Under the pieces are notes generated by a model. That model worked only from the letters and a program-made list of their open reading frames with translations. It had not been told where the DNA came from and did not search any database. From Caldilineaceae bacterium bin5 (GTDB lineage Bacteria; Chloroflexota; Anaerolineae; Caldilineales; Caldilineaceae), in contig MPML01000024.1 in the NCBI GenBank assembly GCA_002238445.1, forward strand, positions 1 to 62,673: a stretch of 62,673 nt of DNA, read 5' to 3'. Both the position numbers and the translations under genes were made by a program. Positions 1 to 8,711 of this stretch are shown one piece after another. How positions within the stretch are numbered: the stretch's first letter is position 1; each line of letters begins with the position of its first letter.

Positions 1-668
1 CTGCGGCTGCATGCCCGTGGCCTCGAGTTTCCAGTCGAGTACCTCCTGTCCCATGCCGGTGCCGGATACGCCCACAGGGCAGACGCAGTTGACCGTGACT
101 TGGCTCGGCGCCAGTTTGCCCGCCAGCACTTTGGTCACGCCCGCGCCCCCCCGCCCCCCGCCAGCACTTTGGTCAGGCCCACGACCCCAAACTTGGCCGC
201 ACAATAGTGGGCCAGCATCGGGAACCCCACCTTGGACGCGTCGGAGCCGATGTTAACGATGCGGCCGCGGCCGCTGGCGCACAGCAAAGGCGCGGCCGCC
301 TGGCAACACAGAAACGTGCCCTTCAGGTCCACGTCGATCACCCGGTCCCACTCCGCCTCGCTGATCTCCGCCAGCCGGTTGAAGGCGATGACACCGGCCG
401 AGTTGACCAGCGTGTCCAGGCCGCCAAAACGCGCCTCGCTGGCCGCCACCGCGGCCGCGGCCGACTGCGGCGACGTTACATCCAATTCGATAGCCAGCAA
501 ATTGCCGCTGCCCAGGCCCCGTTCGGCATCTCGCAGACGTGCAGCATCGACATCCCCGATCGCAACCTGCGCGCCGCGTGCCAGCAGCGCCTCCGCAATC
601 GCCAGCCCGAAGCCGCTCGCCCCACCGGTAATCAGCGCACGACGCGGGTCAGTCTGGATATCCGACAC
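1..668 (-). pseudogene. SDR-family NAD(P)-dependent oxidoreductase, frameshifted and cut by the window edge
   Basis: Short-chain dehydrogenase/reductase. The Rossmann motif TGGASGFG is at residues 14-21, followed by NSAG and the catalytic Ser/Tyr/Lys pattern (IGSDASK, then HYCAAK). The reading frame stops at position 135 inside a G-rich stretch, but the normal SDR continuation (TKVLAGKLAPSQVTVN) resumes in another frame and runs off the left edge. The break is a 38-bp tandem duplication; removing one copy restores one continuous frame. It lies 68 bp downstream of a same-strand enolase-superfamily dehydratase gene, so a role in oxidising a sugar acid or hexose is likely, but the substrate is not visible. 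Whether the break is biological or an assembly error cannot be decided here. Confidence 0.8.
119..175. repeat. 38-bp tandem duplication that breaks the SDR gene
   Basis: The 19-mer CCCGCCAGCACTTTGGTCA is present at 119-137 and again at 157-175. The spacing of 38 bp is not a multiple of three. The material between the copies is a C-rich run with tracts of 7 and 6 C. Confidence 0.85.
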
Positions 669-736
669 AGTCTCCCCTCCCCGAATTCATCGGCGGCCAG
701 CGATCATTGAACCTGAACTGCTGACCACTGCCGTTC

Positions 737-1864
737 TCACTCAAATGAGTACTTGCGCACGATCTCTTCGCGCACGTGAACACCCAGCCCAGGCGTGTCG
801 CGCACGGCCAGGTAGCCCCCCTCCTGCACCCAGGGATCGCTGACCAGCTCATGCTGCATCGGCGACTCATGCGGCTTGAGGTCCATGCTGACGCCGTGGT
901 CGGAAATGGCCAGCAGATGGACGCTGGCCGCGGTGTTGAGCGCGCTGCTCCACGTGTGCAGGCTGAACTGCAGATTCTCCACCTCCAGCAGCCGGATCAC
1001 CTCGCGTGAGCCGGTGATGCCGTGGCTGCGGCCCGGGTCGATCTGGACCACATCGACGCCGCCGCTGCGGATCAGGCGTCCGTAGCTCTCGACATCCCAT
1101 TCATCTTCACCGGTGCCTATCGGCGTCGCCACCGCGGCCCGCAGCCTGGCATGTCCCTCCAGGTCGCGCGGCAGGAGCGGCTGCTCGATCCAGCGCAGGC
1201 GGTACGGCTCCAGCTCGCGGAAGCGCTGGATCGCCGTCGGCACGTCCCACAGATTGCGCGCGCCGGGCGTATCCACGATCAGCTCGCGCTCATCGCCGAT
1301 CACCTCGCGGATGCGGCGCACGTACTCGATATCGCGCGCGGCGTCCTGCCCGAAGACCGCGTCCGGATGCATGCCCCACCCCGCCTTGACGTAATGGTAA
1401 CCCTGCTCCACCATCCAGCGGAACTCGTTCAACGTCCAGTCCAGGTCTTCCATGTCAAAGATGAACGAGGCCATCGCCACCACCTTGTCATGCAGCTTGC
1501 CCCCCAAGAGCTGGCAGACCGGCAGCCCCAGCGCCTTGCCCTTCAGATCCCACAACGCCATATCGATCGCGCTCACGCCAAAGGCCGCAATCCCTTCCGG
1601 GCCGTACCACCAGACATGGGCCAGCATCTTGTGCCAGGCGCGCTCCACATCACGGGCGTCCTCGCCGATCAGCAGCGGCGCCAGCCCCTGCTCGATGATC
1701 AGCTTCGTCGCCAGCGCCGCCTCGCGAAACTGGGAGATACACTCGCCCCAACCGACCGTGCCGTCATCTGCCTCAACCCGCGCCAGGGTGATGTAGCGCT
1801 CAATGCCCTTATAGTGGGGTTCCGGATACGCGAGCGCGAATGCTTGAACTGTGCGAATTTTCAT
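737..1864 (-). CDS. Mandelate racemase/muconate-lactonizing (enolase superfamily) protein, probable sugar-acid dehydratase
   Basis: 375-residue enolase-superfamily enzyme with an N-terminal capping domain and a C-terminal barrel. Expected metal ligands are visible: Asp198 (VDTPGARN), Glu227 (WIEQP) and Glu253 (GEDEW). Lys160 (YVKAGWG) fits the first catalytic lysine, although the second lysine of the usual KxK is replaced by Gly. The Asp276/His303 pair (QIDPGR, LHTW) fits the His-Asp dyad. Members abstract the alpha proton of a carboxylate and commonly dehydrate sugar acids such as galactonate, rhamnonate or fuconate. The downstream SDR and the upstream GH106-like glycosidase suggest a deoxyhexose or uronate pathway. 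Exact substrate is not assignable from sequence. Confidence 0.85.
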   Translation of the reverse strand: MKIRTVQAFALAYPEPHYKGIERYITLARVEADDGTVGWGECISQFREAALATKLIIEQGLAPLLIGEDARDVERAWHKMLAHVWWYGPEGIAAFGVSAIDMALWDLKGKALGLPVCQLLGGKLHDKVVAMASFIFDMEDLDWTLNEFRWMVEQGYHYVKAGWGMHPDAVFGQDAARDIEYVRRIREVIGDERELIVDTPGARNLWDVPTAIQRFRELEPYRLRWIEQPLLPRDLEGHARLRAAVATPIGTGEDEWDVESYGRLIRSGGVDVVQIDPGRSHGITGSREVIRLLEVENLQFSLHTWSSALNTAASVHLLAISDHGVSMDLKPHESPMQHELVSDPWVQEGGYLAVRDTPGLGVHVREEIVRKYSFE

Positions 1865-1950
1865 GGCTCTTCCCTTGTGGAGTTATCGAGTTTGAGGCTT
1901 TAGTCCTCGGCAACAAGGCGGAAACGTGAGAAGGCGGTGTAACTGAAAAC

Positions 1951-2241
1951 GGAACTACACAGCCGCGACTGATTCGCAAACCTGAATGAGGCGAGCAAAG
2001 GTGCTCTCTCCCCTCATTGTCTTATTATGGGCGGTCGGGCCTTCGGCCCTCCCTTGTGCAGGGGCTGCGCCCCCGCAACGCCCCCCTACAAAACCATCGC
2101 TCACCGACCTTGTGTGCGCATTCCAGCAGCGCCGCTCCAGCAACCTGTCTGCCGCCAACCGAATACGCAATCAGATATCCTGAATGGCGACATGGATGAA
2201 GGGCTGGTCAAGACAGGCACTGTATATGGCTTAGTAGTTAC
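1951..2241 (+). mobile_element. IS66-like MITE, copy 1 (complete, with 8-bp target duplication)
   Basis: Non-coding 291-bp element. The left end GGAACTACACAGCCG and right end GGCTTAGTAGTTAC are imperfect inverted repeats. The 8-mer CTGAAAAC flanks it directly at 1943-1950 and 2242-2249. The core 2029-2086 holds two hairpins, GGGCC-TTC-GGCCC and GGGGC-TGC-GCCCC. Terminal GTAA-like ends and 8-bp duplications are features of the IS66 family; that assignment is an inference. The short open frames inside it differ between copies and are not genes. Confidence 0.8.
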
Positions 2242-2249
2242 CTGAAAAC

Positions 2250-2553
2250 TAAGAACTGACTACTAGGGCTCTTTGACGTTTGTCTGAACAACGACTTCCG
2301 GGTGCAAATTACGCCTGATCGTCGAAAGGCGGCGCAGCTGCGCAAAGAAAATTCGATACGCCTCTGGTGTTCTCCACGTCCTCCGCCGAAAAAAAGGTGT
2401 TCTTCGCGACCCTTCGCGTGACTTCGCGGATCAAATGGTTTTGTCTATTTCAACAGTAAAGCGAGAAACATCCCTAACAGGCCTGCAGGCTTTCAGTTCA
2501 TGTTGACATCTGAACAGCCTTCCCAAAATGTCAACGGAACCAAAAAACCGCAG
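2250..2553. other. Intergenic, no gene seen
   Basis: Begins with degenerate ACTAAGAACTGACTACTA heptamers. Around 2411-2434 there are three short repeats of a TTCGCG motif (CTTCGCGACCCTTCGCGTGA). I see no coding potential, terminator or promoter I can support. Confidence 0.5.
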
Positions 2554-5500
2554 TCAAAAACTGCCCTTCACCACTGGCTTGGCGGTCAGCGTTGCCCGCA
2601 TCGGGAAACTGACCGTAACCGGGCCAAGCAGCCCCGAAACCGTCTGCCCCGCAAAGACAAACTCGGACTCATAAGGTCCCGTGCTGAAATAGTTCGCCAA
2701 CGTATTGTAGACGATCACTTCCAACTCGTTGTCCCCCTCGCGCACCTGGCCACTGATGTCATAGAGGTAGGGGCGTGCCAACTTGACGCCCACACTCTGC
2801 CCGTTGACAGTCACCTCCGCCGTCGTATTCACCGCGCCCAGGTCGAGAACGACCTCTCCCTGCAACTGCTCATACGTCAGGGTGAATCTCTTCTTGTAAA
2901 CGGCGCCGCCGGAGTAACTCTCCAACGCATACTGGCTCCAATCACCCAACGGCAGCGACGCGTCAGCGCATTCGAAGCGAACTGGCTGGCGGATAGCCCC
3001 GCCGGCGTAGACCCCGGCCCTCTGTTCCACGCGCAGCGCCACCTGGGAGATATCCGCCACAGGAGCATCCAGCCGGATCTGCCCATCCCGGACTGCTGCT
3101 TCCACGCCGTCGACCCATACTTGAACGCCCTCGGCATCCACATCCAGATGCAGCGTATGCGTCCCCGCCGGCGCTTCGCACCTGTACCAGCCGACGCGTC
3201 TCTCTCTGTGCGGCGTGATCTCATATCCCAGCTCGGAAGGCTCGGCGAACCAGGTCAGCCGCGCCGCCGCACGGTCTCGTACCGGCGTCGTCGAAGGATC
3301 CAGCAGCGCAGCATACGCCCGCAACGGCTGACCGGGCGGCTGCACACAAGCGAGCAGGAGAAGATTTAACCCCTCCTGTAAGTCGACCTCTATCGCGGCC
3401 GGAACCGGCTCTCCGGATGCCTCCGGCAGCAGAGCTTCCCCATTCAGCCACGCCTGCTCCACCTGCCCACTGTCGGCCCCCAGATGCAGGACCCAGCGCC
3501 CAGCCCGCGGCGCCCGTACATGCGTGTACAGATAGCGGAGGCGCTCCTCATGCTCGTCGGCAATGTCGAAACACAGAAATGAATCCCCGACCCCTTGGCT
3601 CCCGCCCCATACGTCGGTGCCCGGCTGCCCGAATTCCTGCGAATAACAGACAGTCTCCCAATGCATCCCGCCGGCGTCCAGCGCATCCGTGTCGCCTGCG
3701 ATCAAGGCCGCCACTTCCGGCGGAGCCTGCCCGCGCTTGAATGGGCCGCCGGCCCTCCAGTAGGGGCCAAAGCTATAAGTAAAAACGGGCCAGCTGCCGT
3801 CGTCGTAGTCGCGGCTGTGCCAGCCCCGCGCAACGCCCGCCGTCTCCTCCTCCCGGTAGCGGAACTGTCGCGCCTCCGCGGCGATGTGTTCATCGCTTGC
3901 CGGATCGCGGAAATCGCCCCAGCGGTTGTCCATCGTCGGCATCAACCGGAACGACCAGTCGCCCGTCAGGTGCAGCGGGGCCAGCGCCGAGGCGAAGCGG
4001 GCCTGTGCGCCATACTCGCGCCCTTCATGGCGCACGCGCACCGACTTAAGGCCCCCGTCTCCGACAGTACCCTGCACCGCAACGCTATCGCCCGACGCTT
4101 CCACATGGGTGATCGCCCCCAGATTGTCCGCCGTCACAGCCGGTCTATCCCCAGGCGGGCGCATCACCAGAACGATGCCCTGGTTGGCCTCCATCGTCAG
4201 CCGCACCGTCGTCTTGTCATCGGTGCAGCAGAAGCGGTGGTGGGGCAACACCTCGCCGCTCCAGCAGTCCCAGATCTCCGGTTCGCCGCGCACGCGCAAG
4301 GTAAACGTCAGATCTCTCCGCTTCGATTCGACATTGTAGAGGAAGTAGATGTCAAGCTCGCCTGCTTTCTGATGCGTGTGGAAGACGTTCTTCTCTGAAG
4401 CGACCACATCGCGGTCGATCGCGGCCGCGATCGTGATCGCGACATCAACCCCCCGCTGCTCCGCATGGGGCGTGCGCATCGTGTCCTGGCTGGGCAGGAA
4501 GATGCCCTGGCCGCCCTGCTCGTTGCTCCGCCGGTAAATGCTGTCCCCAGCCTGGGTATGCGCCTCTGAGCGATGGGCGGCCGTCTCGCTGGAAGCGATG
4601 CCAAAGATATGCTGCAACAGCGCGCACACTTCAGGATCATCGCGCCCGTGCTCCTGTGACGCACCGGGCAGCCGTCGGTAAGCCACTACCGTGCCGCCCC
4701 CGTCAAAGAACTCTTTGAGCTTTGTCAGCGTCTGATGCCGGATCGTCGTCATCGGCGGCAGCAGCACAGCCCGGAACCGGATACCTGCTATCTCCAGCGT
4801 CCCGTCGCGCACAAGGGCCTGGCTGAGAAGGTTGTCGTCAACGAAATCGAAATCAATCCCCTTCTCATAGATCTGGCGGGCGAGCGCAAAGGTGGACATC
4901 GCGCATTCGTCGGCCGCGCTCGTGAATGAATCCCCCCGTAACCAGTTGGCGTGAACCGTCGTCAGCGGGTAGAGCAGCGCCACATCCGCTACATGCGTTC
5001 CCTGGCTCATCACCGCGCTCAAACGCGACACATAGTCCACAAACGTCTGCCAGTGCTCCCAGTAGGGCTGGCGCCAGTGAATCGACGGCGGCACCCACTC
5101 GTACCAGCCGCCCAGCGTGTTGTACAGCCCGCCATGCTGATTGTACAGATTCAGCCCATACGCATAGTTCTCATTCGTCCAGGCAACGTTCTGCTCCTGC
5201 GACATGCCCCAGCCCGACCCCCAGTAGACGCACATCGAAGCCCGCTCCCGCTCGTAAATGTGCAGGATCGAACTGGACAGCTTGGCGTCGATGAAACAGC
5301 GCTGGCCGGGCAGGCTGGCCTCGGGATCCTCGTTGCCGGTGACGTGGAACCAGCGCATCAGGCGGAAAAAATCGCCGTAATGCCATGTCTGCCCCAGCAT
5401 ATCCTGCCGTCCCCAGGTCGCGATCGTGCCGTAGCGCATCCCCCGCTCTTCGTGCCACGCGTACAGCGGCTTGTAGAAGTTCTCCTCCAGCGCGGCGGAC

Positions 5501-6363
5501 ATCACCTCGTAGTAGTCGCAGCGGATCTTGTCGGTGAAATCGCCGATGTCGTGGAAGAGGCCGGCCAGCCAGGGCGCGGGATCATAACCCTTCTCCGCCT
5601 TGAACCGCTCTATCAGGTTCGGCGCGTAGAGGATGTTGCCGTTGAGCACATAGATCTCGTCCTGCCCGTAGAGGGAGAGCGTGCCGGGTATAAATTCGCG
5701 CAGCCGCTCTTCGTGTTCCTGCCAATAGACTTCGAGCCAGCGGGCGGCGACATGGGAATTGAGGTAATCTAGATCGTGCGGCTGGCTGGCGACGACCATC
5801 AGCAGCCAACCGGCCTCCGGCGCTGTCCAGCCTATCCGCTGCCCCTGCACAGCCGCACTGAGATCCTGGTGCGATGCCGGATCCAACCGTTCACCGTCCG
5901 TGCGGTATGCCGCCGCCGCCAGAACCCTCTCCCCCGCCGGCACCTCGATCTGCAAGGCACTGTTCCCATTCGAGCGCTCCTCGTGGATGACCAGGCGGCG
6001 GCCCGCCAACTCCGGCCGCGCGGCGCGTTCGGCCCGCAGCCGGTCCTGCCAGGATTCCCGTCCCTCCCAGCAGGAGAACCAGGCCTGCAGGCCAAGACGG
6101 CTATGTTCAGCCACCGAGTGGCGGAAGAACTCCCACCACTCCTCGCTGAAATAGGCCGGGTCCGTCCCGTACCGCTCGCCGTCGAGATAGCGCGGGTAGT
6201 ACCAGGTCCCCCCCACGCCCTTTTTCTTCAGTTCCTCCAACTGCCAGGTCAGGCGCTCTTTATCCAGTTCCCCCGTCTCCCAGAACCAGGTGACGAAGTC
6301 GCTGTAGTCGAGGGAGGGTTGGCGAAAGAGTTGTAGCAGGGAGTCGTAGGATGGAGCAGTCAT
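2554..6363 (-). CDS. GH106-like glycoside hydrolase, probable alpha-L-rhamnosidase
   Basis: Very large protein (1269 residues). The N-terminal segment (tryptophan-rich FVTWFWETGELDKERL, LEELKKKGVGGTWYYP) resembles the opening of GH106 alpha-L-rhamnosidases, where a barrel domain follows. The last 350 residues or so are beta-sandwich/galactose-binding-like, ending with the typical VNGQSVGVKL and GDNELEVIVYNTLAN patterns. No signal peptide is visible, so it may be cytoplasmic and act on imported oligosaccharides. It shares its strand with the enolase-superfamily and SDR genes, which could process a released deoxyhexose. Family-level call is good; rhamnose specificity is inferred. Other large glycosidases with sugar-binding beta-sandwich tails are the alternative. 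Confidence 0.75.
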   Translation of the reverse strand: MTAPSYDSLLQLFRQPSLDYSDFVTWFWETGELDKERLTWQLEELKKKGVGGTWYYPRYLDGERYGTDPAYFSEEWWEFFRHSVAEHSRLGLQAWFSCWEGRESWQDRLRAERAARPELAGRRLVIHEERSNGNSALQIEVPAGERVLAAAAYRTDGERLDPASHQDLSAAVQGQRIGWTAPEAGWLLMVVASQPHDLDYLNSHVAARWLEVYWQEHEERLREFIPGTLSLYGQDEIYVLNGNILYAPNLIERFKAEKGYDPAPWLAGLFHDIGDFTDKIRCDYYEVMSAALEENFYKPLYAWHEERGMRYGTIATWGRQDMLGQTWHYGDFFRLMRWFHVTGNEDPEASLPGQRCFIDAKLSSSILHIYERERASMCVYWGSGWGMSQEQNVAWTNENYAYGLNLYNQHGGLYNTLGGWYEWVPPSIHWRQPYWEHWQTFVDYVSRLSAVMSQGTHVADVALLYPLTTVHANWLRGDSFTSAADECAMSTFALARQIYEKGIDFDFVDDNLLSQALVRDGTLEIAGIRFRAVLLPPMTTIRHQTLTKLKEFFDGGGTVVAYRRLPGASQEHGRDDPEVCALLQHIFGIASSETAAHRSEAHTQAGDSIYRRSNEQGGQGIFLPSQDTMRTPHAEQRGVDVAITIAAAIDRDVVASEKNVFHTHQKAGELDIYFLYNVESKRRDLTFTLRVRGEPEIWDCWSGEVLPHHRFCCTDDKTTVRLTMEANQGIVLVMRPPGDRPAVTADNLGAITHVEASGDSVAVQGTVGDGGLKSVRVRHEGREYGAQARFASALAPLHLTGDWSFRLMPTMDNRWGDFRDPASDEHIAAEARQFRYREEETAGVARGWHSRDYDDGSWPVFTYSFGPYWRAGGPFKRGQAPPEVAALIAGDTDALDAGGMHWETVCYSQEFGQPGTDVWGGSQGVGDSFLCFDIADEHEERLRYLYTHVRAPRAGRWVLHLGADSGQVEQAWLNGEALLPEASGEPVPAAIEVDLQEGLNLLLLACVQPPGQPLRAYAALLDPSTTPVRDRAAARLTWFAEPSELGYEITPHRERRVGWYRCEAPAGTHTLHLDVDAEGVQVWVDGVEAAVRDGQIRLDAPVADISQVALRVEQRAGVYAGGAIRQPVRFECADASLPLGDWSQYALESYSGGAVYKKRFTLTYEQLQGEVVLDLGAVNTTAEVTVNGQSVGVKLARPYLYDISGQVREGDNELEVIVYNTLANYFSTGPYESEFVFAGQTVSGLLGPVTVSFPMRATLTAKPVVKGSF

Positions 6364-6629
6364 TTTAGAAGCTCTCAGCTATGAGGTTTTGATTCTGTCG
6401 GAGCGGGAGAGGCTCCTCTGTTACAACTGCGGGGCGATTGCGGAGGCGTGCGGCTTCATACGGGACTTGCGGTGCAAGTCAAAGACCGGAACGCATGTAA
6501 GAGGCATGGACAGCTGAATGTTATTCGGACAGACGCCCATCATTGTAACCGCAGGCTGTGACGGGTCAAACCGTATGCAGGAGGTGCTTGAGGGTGTGCT
6601 TGGGCTTGAGGGTCCAGCCGCACTTGCGG
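6364..6629. other. Intergenic between toxin gene and glycosidase
   Basis: About 266 bp without a convincing gene. Short inverted and G-rich segments occur (for example GCGGGAGAGGCTCCTCTG near 6402), but I cannot assign a terminator or RNA with confidence. Confidence 0.4.
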
Positions 6630-6986
6630 CTACTCGTCATCCTGACGCTCTCGCAGATACCTGTCAATCCGTGCGCCGTCCTCTCGCTCCTTGTCTCCCT
6701 TGAAGTAGAGCTCGATGAAATCAACGCGGCGTTCATGGATGAAATAGGCGAAGATGACGCGCAGCGAACTGTTGCGCAAATACTTGCAGGCCAGGCGGGC
6801 TTTGACGATTAACAGGGACTCGGTCTGCGTGAGGATGCTGACGCGCCTGGAGGGCGTTGGCGGTACAGCCGCGATCACTTCTCGAAACAACTGCAAATCT
6901 GTGGGGAGTGACCTGTACTTTCTGGAGAGTCTTCTGCGTTCTCGCTCAAATTCACGTAGTTCGCTATAGTGCATCGTCCGATTCAC
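6630..6986 (-). CDS. RelE/ParE-fold toxin of a type II toxin-antitoxin module
   Basis: 118-residue basic protein. The C-terminal half matches the RelE-type pattern in which a core strand RVIFAYF is followed by IDFIELYFKGDKERED and a final helix. The N-terminal helix is rich in Arg and Glu, as in HigB/RelE mRNA interferases, which cleave mRNA at the ribosome. The start overlaps the 3' end of the upstream Panacea-domain gene by 23 bp, a typical toxin-antitoxin arrangement with the antitoxin first. A second Met at residue 5 is an alternative start. The fold is assigned by pattern recognition only; catalytic residues of RelE homologues are poorly conserved and were not verified. Confidence 0.65.
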   Translation of the reverse strand: MNRTMHYSELREFERERRRLSRKYRSLPTDLQLFREVIAAVPPTPSRRVSILTQTESLLIVKARLACKYLRNSSLRVIFAYFIHERRVDFIELYFKGDKEREDGARIDRYLRERQDDE

Positions 6987-7560
6987 TTACGGAGTATCTG
7001 TCATCGCGATAGAAAACAGTCTCGTAAGGAATCGGTTTACCGTAGCGAGCACATTTCCAGGGGATGTCATTGTGCAAATACTCGGATAGTTCGGCAGCGC
7101 TCATGCCGGAGAAACGATCCAACACCTGCTCGATGTGTTCGATGTCACGCGCGCGCAACAAATCGGTATCAGAACGTCCGGTTGGAAGGTATCTGTTCTG
7201 GCTGTAGTTGTGGTAGACCTGCTCCGTCTTTTGGATTGTCCCTTCCTCTTCCATGCAGTGCAGAATCCGGGTTAGATTGACTGACGTCGGACCGTAGCCG
7301 TCCTTGATGTAAGTCTCACCCATCAGGTTCTCTTCGAACTTCTCGTAGTAGTCGAAGTCGATGAAATAGAAGAGGTTATGCAGAACGGCTTCGCCGATGT
7401 TCGGTTTGCCCTCGACCCTGCCGAGAACGTAGAGAATCACCTGCCGAAACACGTCGGGGCGTTCTTCTTCGACGCGAATCTGGAGCTCTTCGCTCTTCGG
7501 CGCTGCTTCGTCTATAGCCTGCCGGCGTGCGTGACCGACAGACCGCTTTTCAGTCAGCAT
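6964..7560 (-). CDS. Panacea (DUF4065/SocA-like) domain antitoxin
   Basis: 198 residues. The Panacea-domain landmarks are present in order: KPNIGEAVLHNLFYFIDFDYY, then a GETYIKDGYGPT segment, then the C-terminal SEYLHNDIPWKCA and IPYETVFYRD. Panacea domains act as chaperone-like antitoxins that neutralise unrelated toxins. No separate helix-turn-helix is evident in the first 40 residues, so DNA binding is uncertain. It is followed by an overlapping RelE-like gene and preceded by an inverted repeat that may be its operator. The module is wedged between sugar-transport and glycosidase genes, which suggests independent acquisition. Confidence 0.8.
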   Translation of the reverse strand: MLTEKRSVGHARRQAIDEAAPKSEELQIRVEEERPDVFRQVILYVLGRVEGKPNIGEAVLHNLFYFIDFDYYEKFEENLMGETYIKDGYGPTSVNLTRILHCMEEEGTIQKTEQVYHNYSQNRYLPTGRSDTDLLRARDIEHIEQVLDRFSGMSAAELSEYLHNDIPWKCARYGKPIPYETVFYRDDRYSVSESDDAL

Positions 7561-7612
7561 ACGGGAATGTCCCTTTTCTCCAGTATCGCCGTCCTGTGCT
7601 TCGGGGAACCGG

Positions 7613-7643
7613 CGCCAGGGACATAGGAAAGACGACCCTGGCG
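7613..7643. promoter_or_regulatory. Inverted repeat upstream of the toxin-antitoxin pair
   Basis: CGCCAGGG (7613-7620) and CCCTGGCG (7636-7643) form a perfect 8-bp inverted repeat with a 15-bp spacer, 53 bp upstream of the Panacea start. There is no T-tract on the minus strand, so an operator fits better than a terminator for the preceding permease operon. Confidence 0.45.
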
Positions 7644-7716
7644 TGCCCTTGTGCTGCTCATTCTAAGCCAGGTCGCCTGAAGCGGCAAAGTTGATTGGAA
7701 TTTCGCGTCGAGCGAA

Positions 7717-8610
7717 TCAGACCTTAATCGCGCCTGAGGTGAGACCTGCCACAAACCAGCGGCTGGTGAAGACGAAGAGGATAACCAAGGGGATCGAGCC
7801 GAGCAACAGCCCCGCCATTGTCAGCCCGTAGCGTGTAAAGTACTCTGTCTGATAGGCCCACAAACCCGGTGTCAAAGGCAGAAGCGCCTGCTTCTGGACA
7901 GTCAGGTAGGGCCAGATCAGATTGTTCCACGTACCCAGAATGTTCAGAATCGCGGCCACGCCCAGCATCGACTTGCTCAGCGGCAGCGCAATCCGCCAGT
8001 AGCCCTGCCACTCGCTCGCGCCGTCAATGCGCGCCGCGTCGAACAGCTCCTTCGGCAGGCTTTCAAAAAAAGTGCGCAGGATAAACATGGCAAAGACCTG
8101 CCCGCTCGCGATCCACGGCAGAATCATCGCCCAATACGTATTCATCAGGCCGAGATCCTTCACCAGCACAAATGACGGGATCAGTGTCATCGCCGAAGGC
8201 ACCATCATCAGCGACAGCACCAGGTAGAACAGCACCTGCCGGCCCGGAAACTCCAGAATGCCGAACGCATATGCCGACAGCGACGCCAGCAACAGGACGC
8301 CCACAACCGTCACGCCGCTAATGATCATACTGTTCTTGATGAACTCCAGCACGATCTCAAAGGCAAAGCCGTAATTCTCCCAGTGCAGCGGGAAAGTCAG
8401 CGCAAACGGCTGCCGGGCAAACTGCGGGATCGTCTTCAGCGAAATCAGGAATGCCATCACCAGCGGCGCAATCCCTCCTACCAGGAACAGACCCAATAAC
8501 ACAATCCGCCACCAGTCCCCGCGCAGAAACACGCCCACCTGCTCGCTTCTGGTCCGCCTGTACTGTTCTCTCGTCCCCGTCACCGCCGCACTCATCGCAT
8601 TAACTCCCAA
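7717..8610 (-). CDS. Carbohydrate ABC transporter permease, MalG type
   Basis: 297-residue integral membrane protein of the binding-protein-dependent permease superfamily. It has an N-terminal membrane segment near residue 35 and a EAA loop (ARIDGASEWQGYWRIALPL) that docks the ATPase. It ends in the MalG-typical RWFVAGLTSGAIKV. It pairs with the MalF-type gene immediately upstream to form the channel of a CUT1 sugar importer whose lipoprotein is encoded at 11252-12742. No ATPase gene accompanies this set, so a shared MsmX-like ATPase elsewhere is presumed. Confidence 0.9.
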   Translation of the reverse strand: MGVNAMSAAVTGTREQYRRTRSEQVGVFLRGDWWRIVLLGLFLVGGIAPLVMAFLISLKTIPQFARQPFALTFPLHWENYGFAFEIVLEFIKNSMIISGVTVVGVLLLASLSAYAFGILEFPGRQVLFYLVLSLMMVPSAMTLIPSFVLVKDLGLMNTYWAMILPWIASGQVFAMFILRTFFESLPKELFDAARIDGASEWQGYWRIALPLSKSMLGVAAILNILGTWNNLIWPYLTVQKQALLPLTPGLWAYQTEYFTRYGLTMAGLLLGSIPLVILFVFTSRWFVAGLTSGAIKV

Positions 8611-8711
8611 CTGCAGTCTATCGTCTTGAGTCTATCGTTTCGAGTTTTTCGTTCTATCCTCGCACCAGTCGGTCTTACTAAAAACTAGAAACTGACAACT
8701 AAGAACTGCCT

